Source: Prostheceraeus crozeri
Taxonomy: Eukaryota; Platyhelminthes; Polycladida; Euryleptidae
Assembly (NCBI GenBank): GCA_907163375.1
Contig: CAJQUW010003082.1
Location: 1-64,000, forward strand
Length of the DNA stretch: 64,000 nucleotides
Direction: 5' to 3'
Positions 57,960 to 64,000 of the stretch are shown piece after piece. How positions within the stretch are numbered: the first letter of the stretch is position 1; the number at the start of each line of letters is the position of its first letter. The notes below the pieces were generated by a model that did no database searches, was not told the origin of the DNA, and worked only from the letters and a program-made list of their open reading frames with translations. A program made the position numbers and the translations under genes.

Positions 57960-58595
57960 ATGGATGAAACAAAAGTGGAAGGAACCGCAAGAATATATCC
58001 TTCATTATCATATGAAATGGATATTGCAAAACACAAAGATAGAGTACGTTATATGAAAGATAAGGAATCGCAATTATTACTTAGATTAGAACATTATAAT
58101 AAATTAAGAAAGAGATGGTCTAAAGTTAAGAATGTAACACAAGGAATTGGCATATTCTTAACAATATGTTTAGGTGCTTTAACAATTGTTATATCTTCAG
58201 GTGTTTTAGTAATTCCAGTAGTTGCTACAGCTTTAACAGGTACGGGTGTTTTTGCAACTTCACTTGCTACAATGGTAGAAAAATCTTTAATAACTAAGAA
58301 ACGAAAATCATTAAAAACTAAGCATTTACATATTAAAGAAGTATATGATAAACTACATTACTACTTTCAAAGGGTATGTGATGATAATGTTATTACGTTA
58401 GATGAGATTGAAAAATTTGATCAAATAGCTAATGAAGTAAATCAAATATCATTTCAATCACAGACAGAAAAAGTTGATGATAAAAATAAAAAGGATGGTA
58501 AAATTTCTAGTGATGGTAAAACTTTTAGTGATGATAAAATTTTTTTAGAAGAGCTAAAAACTTTATTAGACAAAACTTTATTAAACAAAACTTAA
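57960..58595 (+). CDS. hydrophobic-segment protein of virus-like element (unknown role)
   Basis: 211 codons from ATG, preceded by AT-rich DNA. Residues 20-60 are charged and helical. Residues about 62-104 are a long Gly/Ala/Val/Ile/Thr-rich hydrophobic stretch (TICLGALTIVISSGVLVIP), enough for two membrane helices or a hairpin. A basic patch (KKRKSLKTKH) follows, then a helical segment with acidic DDNVITLDEIEKF and a Lys/Asp-rich tail. Proteins with this plan are, to my knowledge, regular companions of pPolB and packaging ATPase genes in Polinton-like elements of invertebrates; their role is not established, and a membrane-active virion component is a guess. Codon 195-196 (TTT TTA, preceded by T) forms a slippery heptamer at 58541-58547 into a long -1 frame. 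Confidence 0.75.
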   Translation: MDETKVEGTARIYPSLSYEMDIAKHKDRVRYMKDKESQLLLRLEHYNKLRKRWSKVKNVTQGIGIFLTICLGALTIVISSGVLVIPVVATALTGTGVFATSLATMVEKSLITKKRKSLKTKHLHIKEVYDKLHYYFQRVCDDNVITLDEIEKFDQIANEVNQISFQSQTEKVDDKNKKDGKISSDGKTFSDDKIFLEELKTLLDKTLLNKT

Positions 58596-58774
58596 TACGA
58601 GAAAATTTTAAACGAGAAAATTTTAAACGTGAAAATTTTAAACGTGAAAACTTTAAACGTGAAAACTTTAAACGAAAAGATGTCAAACAACAAAGCAATA
58701 AAAAAATAATTTGTTCAGTAAAATGTTTTTGCTGTATACCAATGTTACCACAAAATTCAAATATTATATTTTAA
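58541..58774 (+). CDS. -1 frame extension with RENFK repeats
   Basis: This frame has no ATG and opens exactly at the T TTT TTA heptamer in the 57960-58595 gene. It runs 77 codons to TAA at 58772-58774. It encodes pentapeptide repeats (variants of RENFK, about seven to eight times, from a 15-bp DNA repeat) and a Cys-rich tail (CSVKCFCC). It could be reached by -1 programmed frameshifting, giving a product about 60 residues longer than the 0-frame protein, or it may reflect a one-base indel in this copy. Confidence 0.4.
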   Translation, partial: FFRRAKNFIRQNFIKQNLIRENFKRENFKRENFKRENFKRENFKRKDVKQQSNKKIICSVKCFCCIPMLPQNSNIIF

Positions 58775-58842
58775 AAAAATAGACAAAATTAAAGCTGATA
58801 ATAAAAAATAAAATATTAAAACATTATATTTGTATATTTTTA

Positions 58843-59631
58843 TTACTCGGTAAACAATTGTTCGATAACTCTTTCATGAATTTTTTTATCAATATTAATT
58901 GTGATAAATCCATAATCTTTTGACCAAGCATTATTACACGATTGTTTAAATTCATCTTTATCTCTTATACATAAATCTCTTAACAAATCACTTAAGTTTC
59001 TTGCATTTATTTCAAATAGTATAAATATATTTGCATTCTTTCTAATAACACTTCCATCTAATGAATACATACTTTGTGTTAAATAAAATACACTACAGTT
59101 ATTATGTCTACCTCTTGTGAAATAATTTCTTTGAACTGACTGATTTCTGTCATTAACACAATCATCAAAAATTACACAATGTTTCATTGTTTTATCTAGT
59201 TTACTAGGATCTTGCATATTACCACTATCATCTATTAATTGTATTTTTATATGCTTATTTTTATTGGATTCAACTAATTGTTTATTTTTTGCTGCTTCTT
59301 CACACCACAAATTTATTTCTTCTTCATATTCAGATTTTTCATATTCTTCGAATAGAGAAGCAATTGCTGTTTTTGTAAGATTATTTTCAAATCCATATTT
59401 TAAAAATTGATAGACGGGTTGTTCTGCCGTTGTTGTATAAATTATAAGATTGTTATAATCCAAAAAATTTGGAGTCGTTAAAATTTTGAATAATAGATAT
59501 GTTTTTCCACATCCTGATCTTCCACAAATAACTGACAAAACTTTATTAGATAAATTTGGATGATGATTAAATTTAAGTTTTTTTTTATTTAAAGTCATTT
59601 CATTCATTTTTAAAGTAATAAATTCATCCAT
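58843..59631 (-). CDS. A32/FtsK-HerA-type genome packaging ATPase
   Basis: 262 codons, intact. Walker A is GRSGCGKT at residues 37-44, Walker B is CVIFDD at about 152-157, followed by RNYFTRGRHNNCSVFYLTQS, the Arg-rich and sensor region typical of poxvirus A32-like and Polinton packaging ATPases. Length is normal for the family. The enzyme would translocate the element genome into preformed capsids, so its presence means this element descends from, or still is, a capsid-forming one. It converges with the plus-strand gene ending at 58595 and is followed (toward higher coordinates) by the putative virion protein 140 bases away on the same strand. Confidence 0.9.
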   Translation of the reverse strand: MDEFITLKMNEMTLNKKKLKFNHHPNLSNKVLSVICGRSGCGKTYLLFKILTTPNFLDYNNLIIYTTTAEQPVYQFLKYGFENNLTKTAIASLFEEYEKSEYEEEINLWCEEAAKNKQLVESNKNKHIKIQLIDDSGNMQDPSKLDKTMKHCVIFDDCVNDRNQSVQRNYFTRGRHNNCSVFYLTQSMYSLDGSVIRKNANIFILFEINARNLSDLLRDLCIRDKDEFKQSCNNAWSKDYGFITINIDKKIHERVIEQLFTE

Positions 59632-59770
59632 TATTGAATTAGTGTTTTTAAAAACAAAAAAATAAAAATTTTAATTTAAGTTTATTTTTTTTGTTTCTAA
59701 TAATAAGATTAATAAGATTAATAATGAAAAATGATAAAAAAATTAAACTTCTCTAGCTTCGCGTGGGAGT

Positions 59771-60559
59771 TTATACCTCCCGTACCAAAAGATCTATCAT
59801 AATCTCTTCACCTCCAAAATTTATTTCTTGTCCTTTTTCATCAGTGATTTTAATGTTAATGTTGTTAATAGTTTTTCTTGTAATAGGAAAATATATTAAT
59901 GTTTGTGGAAATACATTTAATCTATAACCAATGGGTACAGTAAAAGCTGGAAAACTGAATATTAAATTTGATAATTTACCATTTATATATCCTCCTTCAA
60001 TAATGTCACAATGTACAACAATTGAATTTATTTCAGTTATTTTTGGAATCTTCTCACCTAAATGATAACCTTGACTATAGGTTTGTTTATTAAATCCTAA
60101 TAGCTTTGACAATGATCTATCATGATTAAAATCAACTTGATGATTTTCGTCTAAAGTAAGAGAAAATTTATTAACTGCCGGTTCAACTGCAAAATGTAAT
60201 TGTTTCTTATCTTTAAATGGTATACCTAAATGTCTCTTAATTTCATTTGATATTGATTCAACTTCGTAAGAACCAGGAAGAAAAGTTAATATTTTCCATG
60301 TTTTGCCTTTATCAGTAGAATATCTAAATTGATCATTCACATCTTTGATAACGTTTTGAATAGTGTTAAATGTAGAGAAACTAGTCAATGCAATTTGATA
60401 ATTTTTATTTTGTTCCAAATGTAGAATGGGTTCTAAATTACAAGTGTGTGATGAAGTAGTTGTTATAATTTTTAACGTCGTACTAAATTTTGATGAACCC
60501 AAAATCTCTGTTAAATTTTGTAAATGATTATTAATTTTGTCTAAATCTGCTGAACACAT
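59771..60559 (-). CDS. putative minor virion/jelly-roll protein
   Basis: 262 codons, intact, with no signal peptide and mainly beta-type sequence. Recognisable blocks are YQIALTSFSTFNTIQNV, FLPGSYEVESISNEIKRHLG, INSIVVHCDIIEGGYINGK and the C-terminal GGEEIMIDLLVRE. I know this arrangement from proteins found next to packaging ATPases in invertebrate Polinton-like/adintovirus-like elements. A role as a penton-like or minor capsid protein is plausible from length, beta-richness and neighbours but is inference. Major capsid (double jelly-roll) and maturation protease genes are not in the window and may lie beyond 64000. Confidence 0.6.
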   Translation of the reverse strand: MCSADLDKINNHLQNLTEILGSSKFSTTLKIITTTSSHTCNLEPILHLEQNKNYQIALTSFSTFNTIQNVIKDVNDQFRYSTDKGKTWKILTFLPGSYEVESISNEIKRHLGIPFKDKKQLHFAVEPAVNKFSLTLDENHQVDFNHDRSLSKLLGFNKQTYSQGYHLGEKIPKITEINSIVVHCDIIEGGYINGKLSNLIFSFPAFTVPIGYRLNVFPQTLIYFPITRKTINNINIKITDEKGQEINFGGEEIMIDLLVREV

Positions 60560-60615
60560 TTTTAAACTAAAAAATTAAATAAATATTTTTTTATGAAATA
60601 TTTTTTTATAAAAAA

Positions 60616-61431
60616 TTAGAAACAACATATTTCAGTTACACTTTTATAATTCTCTTCATTTAGAATCTTTTTTTCTAACAGTCTTTTCAATATAGCATGA
60701 ATTTCATTGAAACTAGAATTATGCCCTTCTTTTATTGCAGATATTAAAATATTTAATCTATTTAGTAATTCTTGTGGATCATCTGGTAAAAATATGGTTG
60801 TTTCTGTTTTCTGTTTTTTTGTTTTCTGTTTTTCAGATAAACCTTTCCCTACTTTAACTCCCGTTGATAATAAATTTTCTAATTGTTTATAACGTCTAAG
60901 AGTTTTTACTGTGCCAACTCTATCTAATATAGTTTTATATTTTATTAGATCTTCTACAGCATAATTTTTTAAATCTGCTCCTCTTAAAAGATCAACAAAA
61001 TTTCTATCTAAACTAATAGGTTTTTTATCTGGAGTAAAAATTAATCCTCGTAAAGGTTGTGGAAATATTTCTTTACCACCAAGATAAAATCTTGCAAATA
61101 ATTTTTTATCTAAAAGGAAAGTAGAATGTTCGAATAACATAGATTTTGGTAATTTTTTATCTATGTTTGCCTCTAATAAACCATAGTCATCTAATAGTGT
61201 TTTAAGTACAGGATCCGCTATATCAACACGTTTTTCATTAAGTTCCTTTTCAAGAGTTTTAAATTGTTCGACAGTTTTTTCATAATCAGTTTTTACTTCT
61301 TCAGTTATTTTTAATTTATCAAACATATCAGATTGAATACCAGCTTTTGTCATTCTATGTTGAAGATGATTTTCTTTCATAATATCTCTTTGTTTTATTC
61401 TTTTAAAATTATCAGCTCTAACTTTATCCAT
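60616..61431 (-). CDS. conserved-type element protein, unknown function
   Basis: 271 codons, intact. The N-terminus is Lys/Glu-rich and helical (about residues 1-80), a middle part has FLLDKKLFARFYLGGKEIFP, and a Lys/Gln-rich linker (KQKTKKQKTETT) leads to a C-terminal helical domain with GHNSSFNEIHAILKRLLEKK. The name and biochemical role are unknown to me. Its place between the putative virion protein and pPolB, on the same strand with gaps of 56 and 77 bases, suggests co-expression. Confidence 0.7.
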   Translation of the reverse strand: MDKVRADNFKRIKQRDIMKENHLQHRMTKAGIQSDMFDKLKITEEVKTDYEKTVEQFKTLEKELNEKRVDIADPVLKTLLDDYGLLEANIDKKLPKSMLFEHSTFLLDKKLFARFYLGGKEIFPQPLRGLIFTPDKKPISLDRNFVDLLRGADLKNYAVEDLIKYKTILDRVGTVKTLRRYKQLENLLSTGVKVGKGLSEKQKTKKQKTETTIFLPDDPQELLNRLNILISAIKEGHNSSFNEIHAILKRLLEKKILNEENYKSVTEICCF

Positions 61432-61508
61432 TTTTATATGATAATTTTATAATATTTTATATTTTTATATTGTTATATTGTTATACTTAGAAAATAGAAA
61501 TTAGAAAA

Positions 61509-64000
61509 TTAAAAAGGTAAAGTAGTTATTCCATCAGGTAAAATTTTTCTTTTATCATCAAATGGATCTAATGCTAATTTATGTTCTTCTTTTAAATACA
61601 TTTTATGTTTTTTTGAATTAAGTCTATAATTACATGCTGTTTTTATTTCATTATTAAATAATGCATTTTTATAATCTTGAAATGTTATTTGATTAGCCAC
61701 TGATGCCTTTGAAATTCCTTTTAATGTTTTATGTGTTTTAATATTTTTAGTTGTATCATAACAGTAACATTTAGATTTTAAAAATATAGCTTCTGTTATG
61801 AAATCTTCATTTCCTTCTAATTCATCTTTTACTTTACATAAATCAGAAGGATGAATAATATCTTTTATTTTATTAATTTCTTTATCTAGTGAAGAACCAT
61901 ATGGTACTGTTAATTCTAAGAAAATAGAATCGGTATCTGTAAAGTGTAATTTATAGTTTTTGCCATAAGCAGGCGCTAAATAATCATATATAAAACTATA
62001 CATAAATAGTTTAGCTAATTCTAATATAGTGAAACCAATGAAATTAAACTTATCATGTTTTACAATGCTTCTTCTTAGATGAACAGCACAAAGTTCATCA
62101 CTGAATCTAGTAGTTCTTTTATATGTAGGTTTCCTTGTTAAATTTTGAAATCTATCTCTATCATAAACTATTTCAATATTTTGTCTATTACGCACATTTT
62201 CTAAAGTCTTACCATAAAATGCATTATTCATTAATTTGAAGAAAACGTTTCCAAAATCATCTTTATTTCTTTTAGCTATTTTACGTTTTTCAATATTGAA
62301 CTCTATATAATTTTTTAACCATTTAGATTTTCTATACTCTAGTTTTCGATGTATTTTGGTGAGAATCATGCCATGATTTAAATACCAATCTAGCATTCTT
62401 CCTTCAACAACATACTTTCCTTTATTGCTTTGTGTTAACATAAGTTTTTTTGTTGGTCTGTATTTTTTCGGAATTATAGATTTTTGATAATCTGAAAAAT
62501 CTTCTATATTGGGAATTTTGTTTTCTGGACAGAAAGGATAATATTTTGTTGCTTCTTTTATATAATCAGGATATACTAAATCAACTTCATATACATAACC
62601 AAAATTATTTTCACCATCATATGTTCTTTGATAAACAAGATTATTACACCATGTCATTTCACCTGTTGGTAATTCTTGTATCATGCAAGAAGAATATAAG
62701 CTATTAAAATCATAATATAATAAATAGTTTTCTCTCATGAATTCATCAATTGCATTTTCACGTTCTACTCCTTCTCGTTTCGTTCGAAAAATTTCTAATA
62801 TTTTTTCTTTTTCTTCTGGAGATAAAGGTTTCATTATTCCATATTCTTGTGGATTTACTTTCTTATTATAACATTTAACATATCTATTACCTAAAACTGA
62901 TGAAACTCCACCTCTAATTCCAGATTCAAAAAATAATAATTTATCATATGTATTTTCTTTATAATGTTTAAGTTTAACGGACTTTGTCCTAGAGCCATCG
63001 GCTTGAACACCAGTATGTTTTAATCCTGCTAGCCATGTTAAACCTGGTGTACAATAACAATAACATGGATCTATTCCGTAATATTCTAAACACATATCAC
63101 GAAAGTTTTCAAAAAGATCAGCTAGTATTAATACATCTATCTGTAGATATTTCATTGTATAATCATACATTGTTTTACAATTTAACTCTCTCCAATTTTT
63201 TTCAGCTTCTGCATAATCTTCTTCAGATAATTGTGATTGTTTTAATGTTGATTTAAATTTATTTATTGGAGGAAGTTGTTCTTCTTCCATAATTTTATTC
63301 ACAGAATTAAAATCTCCAGTTATGTACTCATACGGAAATATTCCTTTTAAAGGTTTTAAATTATATTTATTTAATATTTTACATTGTTCAGGTTTCAAAG
63401 TTTTTCCCATAACATCTAATGAATAAGGAGTAAAAAATCTAAATGCATCTAAAATTCTAATACAACCTAATTGCATTGAAAAATATTCTTCTTCTTGTTT
63501 ACATAGTACATTTATTTTTTGTTGTTGTAATTTTTCAGATGAAAATAAATCTTTCATTACTAGATGGAAATCATATTTAGAACCATTATAGAAATATAAA
63601 GGAACAAAGTTATATTTAAATTTGTTAGCATTAAGATTACAAGAATTATGTGCTGCACCTCTATATAATCCATTTAGATGATCATGATGTTTTACTTTAT
63701 CAATATATCTACCTCTGCCAGTTTTATATTTATTTGTAAAACCTTTTCCACAGTAATAACAATTTATTTCATCATAAAATTCTTTTATTTCTTCATCCGT
63801 TAATGGTATCATTGGTTTATTTGTTTCAAGCAATTGTGAAAAACGTCCTTGTAATTCTTCTACTTTCTTTGTAAACATTTCTGAACTGTCTTCACCATAG
63901 TATTGTAAATATTCTGATTTAAATAATTCAGGATAATTCGAATGAATGTACATTCCCCAACATAATGGTTTTTGTTCAAATAAATATTTTTCTTTACTTT
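61509..64000 (-). CDS. protein-primed DNA polymerase B (pPolB) of virus-like element, 5' end outside window
   Basis: The minus frame is open to the window edge; the codons before Met at 63953 still read KYLFEQKPLCWG, so the true start lies beyond 64000. Present are CYYCGKGF...HHDHLNGLYRGAAHNSC, exonuclease motif II (YNGSKYDFHLV) and III (MKYLQIDVLILADLF), palm motif A (YYDFNSLYSS), B (KLMNNAFYGKTLENV), C (HFTDTDSIFLEL) and the C-terminal DDKRKILPDGITTLPF. The N-terminal exonuclease motif I should be outside the window. All visible catalytic motifs are intact, unlike the palindromic element's copies, from which it is clearly divergent. It has strong A/T codon bias. Confidence 0.93.
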   Translation of the reverse strand, partial: SKEKYLFEQKPLCWGMYIHSNYPELFKSEYLQYYGEDSSEMFTKKVEELQGRFSQLLETNKPMIPLTDEEIKEFYDEINCYYCGKGFTNKYKTGRGRYIDKVKHHDHLNGLYRGAAHNSCNLNANKFKYNFVPLYFYNGSKYDFHLVMKDLFSSEKLQQQKINVLCKQEEEYFSMQLGCIRILDAFRFFTPYSLDVMGKTLKPEQCKILNKYNLKPLKGIFPYEYITGDFNSVNKIMEEEQLPPINKFKSTLKQSQLSEEDYAEAEKNWRELNCKTMYDYTMKYLQIDVLILADLFENFRDMCLEYYGIDPCYCYCTPGLTWLAGLKHTGVQADGSRTKSVKLKHYKENTYDKLLFFESGIRGGVSSVLGNRYVKCYNKKVNPQEYGIMKPLSPEEKEKILEIFRTKREGVERENAIDEFMRENYLLYYDFNSLYSSCMIQELPTGEMTWCNNLVYQRTYDGENNFGYVYEVDLVYPDYIKEATKYYPFCPENKIPNIEDFSDYQKSIIPKKYRPTKKLMLTQSNKGKYVVEGRMLDWYLNHGMILTKIHRKLEYRKSKWLKNYIEFNIEKRKIAKRNKDDFGNVFFKLMNNAFYGKTLENVRNRQNIEIVYDRDRFQNLTRKPTYKRTTRFSDELCAVHLRRSIVKHDKFNFIGFTILELAKLFMYSFIYDYLAPAYGKNYKLHFTDTDSIFLELTVPYGSSLDKEINKIKDIIHPSDLCKVKDELEGNEDFITEAIFLKSKCYCYDTTKNIKTHKTLKGISKASVANQITFQDYKNALFNNEIKTACNYRLNSKKHKMYLKEEHKLALDPFDDKRKILPDGITTLPF

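Noticed and set aside
63035-63256. Plus frame opposite the pPolB gene.
   Set aside because: It is antisense to conserved exonuclease motifs of pPolB.

Overview
This window reads as metazoan nuclear DNA, probably from an aquatic invertebrate; the phylum cannot be told from the sequence. It has spliceosomal introns, AATAAA polyadenylation signals and an animal-type transposon community (hAT, piggyBac, FLYWCH/MULE, pogo/Tigger, Penelope-like, gypsy, non-LTR, Polinton-like). No conserved host gene was recognised. The window is a nested graveyard of mobile elements with some well preserved ones.

Layout. 1-5970: AT-rich, nothing recognised. 5979-11609: a decayed hAT element with TIRs CAGGGACGTGCCAGCA and an 8-bp duplication GGAATGAC. 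14430-15672 (minus): a FLYWCH/MULE transposase pseudogene whose catalytic core is deleted. 18870-21260: a gypsy integrase tail, a tRNA-Gln-like pseudogene, a perfect 224-bp-arm foldback carrying a Penelope-type motif, and a tRNA-derived SINE-like piece.

21900-49127 is the centrepiece: a 27.2-kb element that is one giant palindrome. It begins AG, ends CT, is flanked by a 6-bp duplication CTTTTA (the Polinton/Maverick signature), and splits a non-LTR reverse transcriptase ORF. Each ~10-kb arm carries a spliced protein-primed family B DNA polymerase (pPolB) gene, a divergent small gene (ORF B), two further small ORFs, subterminal repeats and a central AATAAA-rich minisatellite. The dyad centre at 38959/38960 has almost no spacer. 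No integrase, protease, ATPase or capsid gene is seen. Only the left arm carries a piggyBac element (23480-26511, TTAA duplication) and an unusual hAT-like element (27973-32010, 8-bp duplication TCCCAGAG) with an intact two-exon transposase; the right arm preserves both empty sites. The arms carry different point lesions, so this is an ageing biological palindrome.

49260-52995: Penelope-like fragments around a pogo/Tigger pseudogene and a possible TA-flanked MITE. 53315-55603: a 43-bp satellite with a 731-bp higher-order repeat. 57360-64000: the left end of a second, unrelated, very AT-rich virus-like (Polinton/adintovirus-like) element with intact compact genes: a hydrophobic-segment protein on plus, and on minus an A32/FtsK-type packaging ATPase, a putative virion protein, an unknown conserved-type protein and a pPolB that runs off the window. 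The hydrophobic-segment gene contains an in-frame U UUU UUA slippery heptamer leading into a 77-codon -1 frame.

The two pPolB elements represent different lineages: one reduced to a palindrome around its polymerase, the other with a packaging and morphogenesis gene set.
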